Of a stretch of DNA of 64,000 nt, positions 19,104 to 28,518 are shown in pieces. The translations under genes were made by a program, and so were the position numbers. The notes under the pieces were generated by a model, which worked only from the letters and a program-made list of their open reading frames with translations, searched no databases and had not been told where the DNA came from. The first letter of the stretch is position 1. Each line of letters opens with the position of its first letter. Origin of the DNA: Alphaproteobacteria bacterium (GTDB lineage: Bacteria > Pseudomonadota > Alphaproteobacteria > Rhizobiales > GCA-2746425); the NCBI GenBank assembly GCA_024743215.1, contig JANSWZ010000002.1:62001-126000 (forward strand), in the 5' to 3' direction.

Positions 19104-19778
19104 ATGGAACTTGATCCCAGTACTTTGAACCGGGCACTGCCGCTTCGCGATCAAATCTATCAAAAAATTAGGACGATGATTGTCAGTGGCTCGATGCAGC
19201 CCGGAGAGACCATCAACGAAGTAGCGATTGCTGCAGCTCTCGGTGTTTCTCGAACGCCTGTCCGCGAAGCCGTAAAACGCATCAGCGATGAAGGGCTCGT
19301 CAAGGTGCTGGCGCAGACCGGGACATATGTTGCTCCTATCCTTCGTGATGATCTGGAGGAAGCCTATGTCATCCGCCGGGCCTTGGAGATGGACAGCGCA
19401 CGACGCGCTGCCGAGAAGTTTACGCCAGCTGCAGGTGAAACGCTTGAGGACAATATTGCGGCCCACCGCCTAGCAATTTCCCGCGGGAAGTTTGCCAATG
19501 CCATTCAGCTCGACGATGACTTTCACCGTACGATTGCGGAAATCTGTGGTTTTCCGATGATCTGGCGTGCCGTTGATATTTCGAAAGCGCAAATGGATCG
19601 CGGACGCTATCTGGCCATTCCCAAACCCGGCTATGGCGACCAAACCCTTGAGCAACATCAGGCTATTCTTGATGCGTTGAAACGACATGATGCTGAAGGT
19701 GCTGCCGAAGCCATGCGGGATCATCTGGAAACTTCGTTCCACAACACGCTTGAAGTCGCGGCCGACCTGCTTGGTTGA
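19104..19778 (+). CDS. GntR-family transcriptional regulator (FadR/FCD subfamily)
   Basis: This 224-residue regulator has an N-terminal winged helix (LRDQIYQKIRTMIVSGSMQP, then VSRTPVREAVKRISDEGLVK, about residues 12-70) and an all-helical FCD ligand-binding domain. The FCD metal-type residues are in LDDDFHRTIAEICG (about 137-150), HQAILDALKRHD and MRDHLETSF. I chose the ATG at 19104, preceded by GAGGGGCGGG, over the GTG at 19092. Four related AT-rich sites flank this gene, the sugar ABC operon and the altronate-dehydratase gene, so it probably controls all three. FCD members usually respond to carboxylates such as sugar acids. Confidence 0.9.
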   Translation: MELDPSTLNRALPLRDQIYQKIRTMIVSGSMQPGETINEVAIAAALGVSRTPVREAVKRISDEGLVKVLAQTGTYVAPILRDDLEEAYVIRRALEMDSARRAAEKFTPAAGETLEDNIAAHRLAISRGKFANAIQLDDDFHRTIAEICGFPMIWRAVDISKAQMDRGRYLAIPKPGYGDQTLEQHQAILDALKRHDAEGAAEAMRDHLETSFHNTLEVAADLLG

Positions 19779-19895
19779 AATCAAAAACGACCTCTAGAAG
19801 GTATCTTGGAAACCTTTCAACACCACTGATGATTGCCTAAAAATTTCATGGCATGCCTGTCCCTGAAGTCGGCGCGGATACTTGACCACAATCAT

Positions 19896-19909
19896 TCTAT
19901 TATATTAGT
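19896..19909. promoter_or_regulatory. putative GntR operator upstream of the altronate-dehydratase gene
   Basis: TCTATTATATTAGT lies 62 bp before the start codon. The extended 16-mer 19897-19912 is the exact reverse complement of 18498-18513. Confidence 0.72.
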
Positions 19910-19970
19910 ATACACAAAGAAATTCACACGATTATCCACGTGATCGTAAAACCTTCAGTGTTTGGAATTA

Positions 19971-21482
19971 ATGGCCCGTTTCATCAAGCTCTCGCCCACC
20001 GACAACATTCTTCTTGCAATCGATCCGCTGAAGGCTGGTGATCCTGCCGGGGACGTAATTGCCCAAGCCAGAATCCCAAGTGGACATAAAATGGCGGTTC
20101 GCGACATCGGTGCAGATGAAGCGATTACGAAATATGGTCAGACCATTGGCTTTGCGCGAGACCCAATTTCCGCTGGAGACTGGGTGCATGAACACAATGT
20201 CTATGTGCGCGAATTCGAGCGCAATTATGCTTTTGGCACCGAAGCCAGGGTTACGCCTATCGTTCCAGAGGCGGACCGCGCCAATTTCATGGGATATAGC
20301 CGGGCGAACGGCAAGGTCGGCACACGCAATTATATAGCTGTACTGACATCCGTGAATTGCTCTGCCAGTGCCGCCCGTTTCATCGCCTCTGAAGTCAACA
20401 ATTCGGGTGTGTTGCAGGATTACCCCAACATTGATGGTGTGATTTCGCTTGTTCATGGAACCGGTTGCGGGATTGATGTAAAGGGGTCGGCTTACGACGT
20501 TCTCAAACGAACCCAATGGGGGTTTGCCACGAACCCGAATGTCGGGGGCGTATTGATGGTCGGCCTGGGTTGTGAAGCGTTTCAGATTCCACGATGGATG
20601 AAGACCTACAACATAGAGGAAAGCACTCTCTTTCGCACTTTGACCATTCAGGAAGTCGGTGGCACGCGAAAAACTGTAGAGGCTGGTGTAAAGGCCATCA
20701 TCGAGATGTTGCCAACGGTCAACGCGGCTCAAAGAACCCCCCAACCTGCATCAGAACTTCTTTTGGCGCTTCAATGTGGCGGATCGGACGGGTATTCGGG
20801 GATTAGCGCAAATCCAGCTCTGGGCGCGGCTGTTGATCTGCTTGTTGCACAGGGCGGCACGGCCGTGCTTTCAGAAACGCCCGAAATCTATGGGGCTGAG
20901 CATCTGCTTACCTTGAGGGCCGAAACGCGCGATGTTGGGGAAAAACTCATCAACCGTATTCGCTGGTGGGAAGATTACACCGCCAGGCACGATATGGAGA
21001 TGAACAACAATCCTTCGCCGGGCAACAAGCTGGGCGGGCTGACGACCATCCTGGAAAAATCTCTGGGCGCTGCCGCCAAAGGTGGCAGTACAAATTTGCG
21101 TGCCGTCTTTGAATATGCCGAATCCATCACGGAACGCGGCCTCGTGTTCATGGATACACCCGGCTATGATCCAGTTTCCGCTACCGGACAAGTTGCAGGC
21201 GGTGCAAACGTCCTTTGCTTCACCACCGGACGCGGGTCTGCATTTGGGTGCAAGCCAACTCCTTCCATCAAGCTGGCTTCCAATTCCTACATCTACGAGC
21301 AGATGAATGAAGACATGGATATCAACTGCGGTGATATACTTGACGGTGTAACTCTGACTGAAAAGGCCGAAGACATTTTCGCAGAAATTCTGCGCGTCGC
21401 GTCCGGCGGCCAAACCAAATCAGAAGCGATTGGCTACGGAGACAATGAATTCGTGCCCTGGAACCTGGGTGCCACGATGTAG
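19971..21482 (+). CDS. altronate dehydratase family protein (UxaA-like)
   Basis: This 503-residue protein combines an N-terminal SAF domain (about residues 1-90, ending DWVHEHNVYV) with the UxaA catalytic body: FMGYSRANGKVGTRNYIAVL (about 107-126), ISLVHGTGCG, LMVGLGCE, CGGSDGYSGISANPALG, and FGCKPTPSIKLASNS near 427. This is the full-length UxaA architecture, which dehydrates D-altronate to 2-keto-3-deoxygluconate with iron. Relatives act on galactarate and other aldonates, so the exact substrate is open. The ATG at 19971 is preferred to the TTG at 19962. A GntR operator lies upstream and an SDR gene 150 bp downstream. Confidence 0.88.
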   Translation: MARFIKLSPTDNILLAIDPLKAGDPAGDVIAQARIPSGHKMAVRDIGADEAITKYGQTIGFARDPISAGDWVHEHNVYVREFERNYAFGTEARVTPIVPEADRANFMGYSRANGKVGTRNYIAVLTSVNCSASAARFIASEVNNSGVLQDYPNIDGVISLVHGTGCGIDVKGSAYDVLKRTQWGFATNPNVGGVLMVGLGCEAFQIPRWMKTYNIEESTLFRTLTIQEVGGTRKTVEAGVKAIIEMLPTVNAAQRTPQPASELLLALQCGGSDGYSGISANPALGAAVDLLVAQGGTAVLSETPEIYGAEHLLTLRAETRDVGEKLINRIRWWEDYTARHDMEMNNNPSPGNKLGGLTTILEKSLGAAAKGGSTNLRAVFEYAESITERGLVFMDTPGYDPVSATGQVAGGANVLCFTTGRGSAFGCKPTPSIKLASNSYIYEQMNEDMDINCGDILDGVTLTEKAEDIFAEILRVASGGQTKSEAIGYGDNEFVPWNLGATM

Positions 21483-21632
21483 TTGGCCCTGTGCCAAAGT
21501 TGCATTCTGTCAGGCCAAGCAGTCACACCTCGCAGGCCCTTGTGTCTGCTCGCCAATATATACATGTTGAAATCCACCCGGATTTTGCATTACAGAAAAC
21601 CAAGATTTTTAATCGGAGGATAAATACCCAGC

Positions 21633-22376
21633 ATGAACAAGATTGATCTAAATCATCAGCACGCCGTCGTGACCGGCGGTGCTCAGGGTCTGGGATTTGC
21701 AATGGCCAAGCGTTTCGTCGCCTCTGGAGCCACTGTTACTCTGTGGGATATGGATGAAGAACGTCTTGCGAGTGCAAAACAGGAACTGGGTGAGGCTGCG
21801 ACCACAATCTTTGTGGATGTTTCCGATTGGGACGCAGTCAACGCAGCGCGCTCTGAAACTGACGGATATGGCGACATCTCGATCCTGGTTAATTCGGCAG
21901 GAATCGCAGGGCCAGCAGAGCCACTTGATGTCTACGATATAGACATGTGGAAAAAGGTCATGGACATCAATGTCAATGGCACTTTTTACGTAAACAGGGC
22001 GATCGTGCCCGGCATGAAGACGCGAAATTATGGACGCATTGTCAACATCGCCTCTGTCGCAGGTAAGGAAGGTAACCCGAATGCTGCAGCCTATTCAGCG
22101 TCAAAGGCCGCAGTGATCGGACTGACCAAATCACTCGGCAAGGAATTGGCAGAATATGACATAGCGGTAAACTGTATCTCTCCGGCCACAGCGCCAACCC
22201 GTATTCTTGAGCAGATTTCAGCGGAGCAAATCGAATATATGCGCTCGCGAATTCCGCGCGGCCGCCTTCTGGAAGTTGATGAAGCTGCCTCGATGGTGGC
22301 GTGGCTTGTCAGCAAGGAAAACAGTTTCACCACCGCTGCGACGTTCGATCTGTCAGGTGGCCGGACGACATACTAA
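21633..22376 (+). CDS. short-chain dehydrogenase/reductase, probable sugar(-acid) oxidoreductase
   Basis: This 247-residue classical SDR has cofactor motif VTGGAQGLGFAMA (about 14-26), an acidic WDMDEER after strand 2 suggesting NAD(H), NSAGIAG, catalytic Ser in NIASVAG, YSASKAAVIG (YxxxK near 155) and the C-terminal DLSGGRTTY. It starts 12 bp after GGAGGA. The position behind the altronate-dehydratase-like gene suggests a step in the same sugar-acid pathway, for example oxidation of a polyol, aldose or 2-keto-3-deoxy intermediate. That is inference from context. Confidence 0.88.
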   Translation: MNKIDLNHQHAVVTGGAQGLGFAMAKRFVASGATVTLWDMDEERLASAKQELGEAATTIFVDVSDWDAVNAARSETDGYGDISILVNSAGIAGPAEPLDVYDIDMWKKVMDINVNGTFYVNRAIVPGMKTRNYGRIVNIASVAGKEGNPNAAAYSASKAAVIGLTKSLGKELAEYDIAVNCISPATAPTRILEQISAEQIEYMRSRIPRGRLLEVDEAASMVAWLVSKENSFTTAATFDLSGGRTTY

Positions 22377-22919
22377 TTCGAAGCGGCGACATAACCTGCT
22401 CAAACTATTAAGGAAACCCGCACGAATGAGATGATTTTTTCCATCGTCAATTTGTGTGTTTTACCCTGAAAGAGTGCTGCAATTAATTTTGCAGCACTGC
22501 GGGCCTGAGAAGGAATCGCGCGCTTGCCATTGGGTTTGCATCGCGACAACGGTTTTCCAGCTGTAAGCCCCCAAAACCTGCTTCACTGAAGCGCATTTCA
22601 CGAAACTGTATTAGCGCAGAAGTGCGTATTGCGTTTGGCTCTACGTTGCGCGGAGTCGTGCCCGCCCAGTCAATCTTCCAACTCGTTCTTTCAAGTCGCT
22701 CTGCCATATCACTCAGCCAGATTGCCAAGCAGGACTCGATGAAATTGGAGCTGAAAACCGGTCCTGTAGCATCGGCACTAGCCGAAAGTCGTGTTGCGCA
22801 TTTCCTTGGAGTTCTAGAAATTGTGGAGATCGCGGACAAAAACAAAAATAAAATAAAAACACGCGAGGGGTTCGCAATCGCTTCATGCGGTTGCCGGGAA
22901 ACGTTAGAGGATAGCTAAT
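22377..22919. other. 543-bp intergenic region with one strong inverted repeat
   Basis: The region holds a perfect 10-bp inverted repeat AGTGCTGCAA/TTGCAGCACT with a 6-nt loop at 22473-22498, without a U-tract, probably ending the SDR transcript. An A-rich stretch near 22838-22862 may belong to the promoter of the branched-chain ABC operon. Two overlapping frames (plus 22622-22918, minus 22483-22845) show no recognisable motif; I do not call them as genes. Confidence 0.5.
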
Positions 22920-24269
22920 ATGATTGATCTTAAAATGAATCGTCGTGGCCTGATGAAGGGTGCGGCTGCTGTTGGCGTCGGCCTATCAGCACCACAGTTT
23001 TTCGTTCGTGGCGCAAATGCATTTACGAATGAGCCAACAGGCAGCAGTGTGACACTTGGCTTCAACGTGCCACAGACTGGCCCATACGCTGATGAGGGTG
23101 CCGATGAGCTGCGCGCTTATGAGCTTGCGGTGGAGCATCTGAACGGCGGCGGAGATGGCGGCATGCTTGCCACGTTCAGCTCCAAGACGCTTGAAGGCAA
23201 CGGTATCTTCGGCAAAAAAGTCGAATATGTGACCGGAGATACGCAGACCAAATCTGACGCTGCCCGAGCATCGGCTCGCTCGATGATTGAAAAAGATGGC
23301 GCTGTCATGATCACAGGTGGTTCATCCTCCGGTGTGGCTGTGGCTGTGCAGGCTTTGTGTCAGGAAGCTGGCGTAATCTTCATGGCAGGTTTGACACACT
23401 CAAACGACACCACTGGCAAAGACCGCAAAGCAAACGGCTTCCGCCACTTCTTTAACTCCTACATGTCCGGTGCTGCACTCGCACCTGTGCTGTCAAAAGC
23501 TTATGGTACAGACCGTAAGGCCTATCACCTGACAGCTGATTACAACTGGGGTTACACCACAGAGCAGGCTGTTCGCGAATCTACCGAAGCCATGGGCTGG
23601 GAAACTGTCAACGCCGTTAAAACACCGCTGACACAGACCGACTTCTCGTCCTATATCGCTCCGGTACTGCAGTCTGGTGCCGATGTTCTGGTTCTGAACC
23701 ACTACGGCGGGAACATGGTGAACTCGCTGACGAATGCTGTTCAGTTCGGCCTGCGTGCAGCGCAAGCCAACGGAAAGAACTTCGAAATCGTTGTACCGCT
23801 TTATTCGCGCCTGATGGCTCGAGGTGCTGGCTCCAACGTTGCTGGTATTTACGGATCCACCAACTGGCATTGGTCGTTGCAGGATGAAGCCTCCAAGGCT
23901 TTCGTGAAATCCTTTGGCACCAAATACGGGTTCCCACCAAGCCAGGCAGCTCATACCTGCTACGTGCAGACGCTTCTTTATGCTGATGCAGTGAACCGTG
24001 CAGGTTCCTTCAACCCATGTGCGGTTGGCGAAGCTCTGGAAGGTTTCGAGTTTGATGGTCTTGGCAATGGGCCAACACTCTACCGTGCAGAAGATCACCA
24101 GTGCTTCAAGGATGTCCTTGTTGTGCGCGGTAAAGAAAACCCGGAAAACGAGTTCGATCTTCTTGAAGTTGTGGAAGTTACACCTGTCAGCCAGGTGATG
24201 TACTCCCCTGACCACCCACAGATGGGCGGCGCAGAAGCTACACTCGGGACTTGCAACCCAGGCGCATAA
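22920..24269 (+). CDS. branched-chain amino-acid-type ABC transporter substrate-binding protein
   Basis: This 449-residue periplasmic receptor starts with a twin-arginine signal (NRRGLMKGAAAVGVGLSAPQ), so it is probably exported folded by Tat. The mature part has the Peripla_BP_6/LivJ fold: TLGFNVPQTGPYADEGADEL near 42, ITGGSSSGVAVAVQALCQEA near 130, and AYHLTADYNWGYTTEQAV. It is longer than LivJ (about 370). It is the first gene of a five-gene LivJHMGF-like operon; a stem-loop after it probably sets receptor excess. Family members bind amino acids, urea, amides or aromatic acids; the ligand is unknown. AGAGGA precedes the ATG. Confidence 0.92.
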   Translation: MIDLKMNRRGLMKGAAAVGVGLSAPQFFVRGANAFTNEPTGSSVTLGFNVPQTGPYADEGADELRAYELAVEHLNGGGDGGMLATFSSKTLEGNGIFGKKVEYVTGDTQTKSDAARASARSMIEKDGAVMITGGSSSGVAVAVQALCQEAGVIFMAGLTHSNDTTGKDRKANGFRHFFNSYMSGAALAPVLSKAYGTDRKAYHLTADYNWGYTTEQAVRESTEAMGWETVNAVKTPLTQTDFSSYIAPVLQSGADVLVLNHYGGNMVNSLTNAVQFGLRAAQANGKNFEIVVPLYSRLMARGAGSNVAGIYGSTNWHWSLQDEASKAFVKSFGTKYGFPPSQAAHTCYVQTLLYADAVNRAGSFNPCAVGEALEGFEFDGLGNGPTLYRAEDHQCFKDVLVVRGKENPENEFDLLEVVEVTPVSQVMYSPDHPQMGGAEATLGTCNPGA

Positions 24270-24287
24270 GCCTGAGTTGATTCATGT

Positions 24288-24318
24288 GGCCGGCCGCGCA
24301 ATGTTAGTGCGGCCGGCC
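24288..24318 (+). terminator. intercistronic hairpin after the binding-protein gene
   Basis: A perfect 10-bp GC-only stem (GGCCGGCCGC and complement) with an 11-nt loop lies between the receptor and permease genes and is followed by only a short TT. It is likely a partial terminator or 3' stabiliser. Confidence 0.65.
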
Positions 24319-24357
24319 TTCTCGTAAACGGTTCGGTTTCAAAGGGGTGGAATCAAA

Positions 24358-25389
24358 ATGGAAGTCTACATTCAGCAGATGGTGAACGGGCTCGACAAAG
24401 GGTCCGCCTATGCGTTGATTGCACTCGGTCTGACGCTCATTTTTGGTACCCTTGGCGTGGTGAATTTCGCGCATGGCGCCTTATTCATGATCGGTGCATT
24501 TTGTGCTGTGACACTCAGCCGCATTCTGACTTTCAGTCACGAAGTGGTTGATGAGACACGCACGGATTTTCTAGGCAATCCGCTAAAGGTGGACGTGCCT
24601 TACATTTACGATATTTTCGGTGAAGCTACGGGATCGGTCATAATCGACTGGGCCGTGCCGCTTTCCATTTTGTTTGCCATTCCCGTCATGATCGCCATTG
24701 GCGTGATCATGGAACGCGGCCTGATCCGTCATTTCTACAAACGTGCTCATGCGGACCAGATTCTGGTCACCTTTGGTCTGGCCATCGTGTTGCAGGAAAT
24801 CATCAAATATTTCTACGGCGCCAATCCCATCCAGACGCCCATGCCGGATGCATTTGAAGGTGTGTTCGACATTGGTGCGATTATCGGATTTGGCACGGGT
24901 GAAATCCTCTATCCATACTGGCGCCTGATCTACTTCGGCTTTGCCATGGTGATCGTGGCAGCCGTGTTTGCCTTCCTGCAATTCACGACCTTTGGCATGG
25001 TGGTGCGAGCCGGGATGGCCGACAGGGAAACAGTTGGTCTGCTTGGGATCGATATCGATAAGCGATTCACGCTCATGTTCGGTATTGCCGCCGCCGTGGC
25101 TGGTCTGGCCGGAGTGATGTATGCGCCCATTGTATCGCCCAATTACCATATGGGGATGGATTTTCTTGTCCTGTCCTTCGTGGTCGTCGTTGTGGGGGGT
25201 ATGGGCTCGCTGCCTGGCGCTGTACTGGCGGGTTTCTTACTCGGCATTCTGGAAAGTCTTGCCTCTCTTCAAGAAGTCGTGGCGCTCGTGCCCGGCATCA
25301 ATCAGGTCATCATCTATCTGGTGGCAATCATTATTTTGCTCACTCGCCCGCGTGGTCTTATGGGCCGCAAGGGCGTGATGGAGGATTAG
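24358..25389 (+). CDS. branched-chain amino-acid-type ABC permease (LivH-like)
   Basis: This 343-residue membrane protein has the LivH pattern: GLDKGSAYALIALGLTLIFG (about 11-30), VVNFAHGALFMIGAF, the loop with DRETVGLLGID (about 221-231) and VVVVGGMGSLPGAVLAGF (about 276-293). An insert of about 45 residues between helices 2 and 3 (about 60-100) is larger than in E. coli LivH. It is preceded by GGGGTGG and followed after 3 bp by the LivM-like gene. Confidence 0.92.
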   Translation: MEVYIQQMVNGLDKGSAYALIALGLTLIFGTLGVVNFAHGALFMIGAFCAVTLSRILTFSHEVVDETRTDFLGNPLKVDVPYIYDIFGEATGSVIIDWAVPLSILFAIPVMIAIGVIMERGLIRHFYKRAHADQILVTFGLAIVLQEIIKYFYGANPIQTPMPDAFEGVFDIGAIIGFGTGEILYPYWRLIYFGFAMVIVAAVFAFLQFTTFGMVVRAGMADRETVGLLGIDIDKRFTLMFGIAAAVAGLAGVMYAPIVSPNYHMGMDFLVLSFVVVVVGGMGSLPGAVLAGFLLGILESLASLQEVVALVPGINQVIIYLVAIIILLTRPRGLMGRKGVMED

Positions 25390-25392
25390 GCC

Positions 25393-26598
25393 ATGCTTGG
25401 ATTGAACAAGAAAGATTTTTTGCTTCTGTTGATCGTCACCATGCTCACCATGCTGGCGCCGTTCGTGCTGAACCCTTTTCCGGAAGGGTCGGCGCTGGCA
25501 CAGTTCAACGCTGGCTATCCCGATCTCATGCAGCGCTTTGTGATCTTTGGCATTTTTGCCATTGGCTTCAACATTCTGTTTGGTCTGACTGGCTATTTGA
25601 GCTTCGGCCACGCTGCCTTCCTCGGGGTGGGGTCTTATGCTGCAATCTGGATGATGAAACTGCTGACCATGAATGTGATCCCGGCGATCATCGTGGCTGT
25701 GGTGGTTGCCGGTCTGTTCAGCGTCGTGGTCGGATTTATTTCGCTGCGCCGATCAGGCATTTATTTTTCCATTCTCACCCTCGCCTTTGCCATGATGTCC
25801 TATCAGCTTGCCTATTCCGTGCTGACCCCCATCACAGGTGGCGAGACTGGTCTACAGCCAAAAGTGAATGATCCGCGACTGCTGGATAGTGCATTGGTGG
25901 ATGGAGCTACACCCACTGCCAATCTGTTTGGGCTGTCGATGCGTTCAAGCTATGAGCTGGAAATCGGCAGTTGGCTCTTCACCTTCAACGCTGGCTATTA
26001 TGTAGCGGCCGTGGTGATGCTGTTGAGTTTCTACCTTGCCATCCGCATCTTCCGTTCCCCTTTCGGCATGATGCTGCGTGCCGTCAAATCGAACCAGAAC
26101 CGCATGAAATACACGGGACTCAACCCAAAACCATATACATTGGCGGCCTTTGTCATTTCGGGCATGTATGCCGGTCTGGCGGGCGGTCTGATGGTGGCCA
26201 TGGATAGCCAAGTGGGTCCTGAACGCATGTTCTGGACAGCCTCAGGTGAAGTGGTCTTGATGACTATTTTGGGTGGTGTTGGAACATTGATTGGGCCCGT
26301 ACTTGGTGCAGGTGCCATCAAATACATGGAAAACATCATTTCCAAGATCAACACGGAAATTCTACATTCCTGGTTCTCGTTCCTGCCTGATGGATTGGAA
26401 GATTTGATTGTGAACCTCACCTATCCATTCATCGGCAAGGGATGGCATTTGACCCTGGGCATTGTGTTCATGCTGGTCGTCATCTTCCTGCCAGGTGGTC
26501 TGGTAGAAGGGGCCCAACGCATTGCAGGGTTGATCCGTCGCAAGGATAAATCCGGGGGTATGCCCCCTGCATCCGCCAAAGCCGAACCAGCAGAGTAA
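25393..26598 (+). CDS. branched-chain amino-acid-type ABC permease (LivM-like)
   Basis: This 401-residue membrane protein has LivM motifs: [20 protein letters not shown] (about 64-83), [19 protein letters not shown] (about 117-135), [24 protein letters not shown] split around 220-243, and [19 protein letters not shown] near 290. The C-terminal tail ([20 protein letters not shown]) is hydrophilic. It is separated from the LivG-like gene by 11 bp. It pairs with the LivH-like permease as the heterodimeric channel. Confidence 0.92.
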   Translation: MLGLNKKDFLLLLIVTMLTMLAPFVLNPFPEGSALAQFNAGYPDLMQRFVIFGIFAIGFNILFGLTGYLSFGHAAFLGVGSYAAIWMMKLLTMNVIPAIIVAVVVAGLFSVVVGFISLRRSGIYFSILTLAFAMMSYQLAYSVLTPITGGETGLQPKVNDPRLLDSALVDGATPTANLFGLSMRSSYELEIGSWLFTFNAGYYVAAVVMLLSFYLAIRIFRSPFGMMLRAVKSNQNRMKYTGLNPKPYTLAAFVISGMYAGLAGGLMVAMDSQVGPERMFWTASGEVVLMTILGGVGTLIGPVLGAGAIKYMENIISKINTEILHSWFSFLPDGLEDLIVNLTYPFIGKGWHLTLGIVFMLVVIFLPGGLVEGAQRIAGLIRRKDKSGGMPPASAKAEPAE

Positions 26599-26609
26599 GG
26601 ACAAGCGCT

Positions 26610-27368
26610 ATGGGTATTTTGGAAGTCAGCGGTGTCAACAAGCGCTTTGGTGGATTACAGGCACTTGGTGATGTCAATCTTGACATCGTGGAAAATACTA
26701 TCCACGCTATAATCGGGCCCAATGGAGCCGGTAAATCCACCTTGCTGAATTGTCTTATCGGGAAGCTTGATCCCGATACAGGCTCAGTCATGTTTGATGG
26801 TAAGCCAGTGCTCGGTCTCGCCCCGCACCAGATCAATCAGATGGGTATTTCCCGGGTTTTTCAGACGCCGGAGATCTTTGCCGAATTGACGGTTCTTGAA
26901 AATGTGGTGATCCCATGTTTTGCCAAACGCGATGGACCTTTCCGCATGCATGCCTACGAATCCGTGTTCCATGAGAACGAACTCATGGACAAAGCGGAAA
27001 GCATTTTGCGTGACTTGAACATGCACATGAAGAAAGAGATGCATGCAGGCGCGCTGTCACGCGGCGACAAGCGTCGACTGGAAATGGCGATGTGTCTTGT
27101 GCAGGAGCCAAAGCTGCTGCTTCTTGACGAGCCCACAGCTGGCATGGCACGGGCCGATACGAACAACACCATTGATCTGCTGAAAGAAATCAAGGAAAAA
27201 CGCGACATCACCATGGTTGTTATCGAGCATGACATGCATGTGGTGTTCTCGCTTGCTGAAAAAATTTCTGTGTTGGCACAAGGTTCGATCATTGCCGAGG
27301 GCCTTCCACAAGACATCAAAGGCAACCCGAAGGTTCAGGAAGCCTATTTGGGAGGAGCACAATTATGA
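26610..27368 (+). CDS. branched-chain amino-acid-type ABC ATPase (LivG-like)
   Basis: This 252-residue ATPase has Walker A GPNGAGKST (about 36-44), the LivG-type SRVFQTPEIFAELTVLENV, Walker B LLLLDEPTAGMA and H-loop VIEHDMHVVFSL. The ABC signature reads LSRGDKRRLEMAM, so the usual Gln after LSxGx is Lys. That is tolerated in some LivG relatives but worth noting. It overlaps the LivF-like gene by 4 bp (ATGA). Confidence 0.92.
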   Translation: MGILEVSGVNKRFGGLQALGDVNLDIVENTIHAIIGPNGAGKSTLLNCLIGKLDPDTGSVMFDGKPVLGLAPHQINQMGISRVFQTPEIFAELTVLENVVIPCFAKRDGPFRMHAYESVFHENELMDKAESILRDLNMHMKKEMHAGALSRGDKRRLEMAMCLVQEPKLLLLDEPTAGMARADTNNTIDLLKEIKEKRDITMVVIEHDMHVVFSLAEKISVLAQGSIIAEGLPQDIKGNPKVQEAYLGGAQL

Positions 27369-28141
27369 ACGACACGTTAGCACAAGGCTCCAGCCCTGCA
27401 CCCGGGATTGCCCCCAGCAAGGCAGTCGGTGGGCAACCGGCGTATTTCTCGGTTTGGGACCTTCACGCCTATTATGGCGAGAGTTACATCGTGCAAGGCG
27501 TCAGCTTCAATGTGCGCGAAGGCGAAATCGTCGCGCTGTTGGGCCGCAATGGTGCAGGCAAAACATCCACCTTGCGCGCAATCGCACGCATGGATGACCC
27601 CGACCTGAAACACGGAGAAATCTGGCTTGATCACCAGCCTCTTCACGAGATGAAATCATATCAGGCAGCTCAAAATGGTATTGGTCTCGTTCCGGAAGAC
27701 CGACGTATCATTCAAGGTCTGACCGTTGAAGAAAACCTGAAGCTGTCCCAGATTGCACCACCACATGGCTGGTCACTGGAACGTATCTACGAGTTGTTCC
27801 CGCGTCTTGCGGAGCGTCGCAATCAAGAAGGAACAACGCTTTCTGGTGGCGAGCAACAGATGCTCGCTCTCGCCCGCATTCTTGCGCGCGATATCAAATT
27901 ATTGCTTCTGGATGAGCCTTATGAAGGCTTGGCTCCGGTGATTGTTCAGGAAATCGAGCGCACGCTTGAGGAAATCAAATCCCTGGGCATGACCACCATT
28001 ATTGTGGAGCAAAATGCTATTGCCGCTCTGCATCTGGCAGACCGCGCAATTATTCTGGATATGGGCCACATCGTTTTTGATGGCACTGCCCAGGACGTTC
28101 TGGATAATGAAGAGTTGCGTCAGGAATATCTGGCGATTTAG
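27365..28141 (+). CDS. branched-chain amino-acid-type ABC ATPase (LivF-like)
   Basis: This 258-residue ATPase has Walker A GRNGAGKTS (about 60-68), LivF-type GLVPEDRRIIQGLTVEENL, signature LSGGEQQMLALARI, Walker B LLLLDEPYEGLAP and H-loop IVEQNAIAALHLAD. The N-terminal 25 residues (NDTLAQGSSPAPGIAPSKAV) are an extension absent from E. coli LivF. It is the last gene of the operon. Confidence 0.93.
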   Translation: MNDTLAQGSSPAPGIAPSKAVGGQPAYFSVWDLHAYYGESYIVQGVSFNVREGEIVALLGRNGAGKTSTLRAIARMDDPDLKHGEIWLDHQPLHEMKSYQAAQNGIGLVPEDRRIIQGLTVEENLKLSQIAPPHGWSLERIYELFPRLAERRNQEGTTLSGGEQQMLALARILARDIKLLLLDEPYEGLAPVIVQEIERTLEEIKSLGMTTIIVEQNAIAALHLADRAIILDMGHIVFDGTAQDVLDNEELRQEYLAI

Positions 28142-28518
28142 AAAGCTCAGACAGGCGCAGCACTGATTTTCAAATATCTGTGCCTGTCGAACCACTTGTT
28201 GAAAGACAAAGGGCAGCGGGCAAACCCGGAACCCTGCGCATACCTACCACCGGGCTCACCCTCGATATCCGCACCTCAGCATGGAGCCGAGCAAATCGGT
28301 TAAAGGGAACGCCTGTTGATTTCCAATTCATCTGCTGACCGGCAAATGCCGGCACTTTGAGTTTTTGGATTGCGAAGACGTCACCATGATTTCATAGCTG
28401 AAGACATGCTGCCATTTTTCGCAGTGCACAGCCGCCAATTCTGTCAAATGATTCCCTATAGGGAAAACCTGCTCTATGGTGTCAAACAGCCGAGACGATT
28501 CACTTCAGGGAATGACCA
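28142..28518. other. 377-bp intergenic region with imperfect inverted repeat
   Basis: An imperfect inverted repeat (GACAGGC at 28150 and GCCTGTC at 28182, with an inner CAG/CTG pair) directly follows the livF-like stop and may terminate the ABC transcript. The remainder should contain the carbonic anhydrase promoter. No small gene is evident. Confidence 0.45.

Noticed and set aside
22483-22918. Two overlapping frames (120 codons minus, 98 codons plus) before the branched-chain-type ABC operon
   Set aside because: Neither shows recognisable motifs or a good ribosome site, and at most one could be real. Left as unassigned intergenic sequence.
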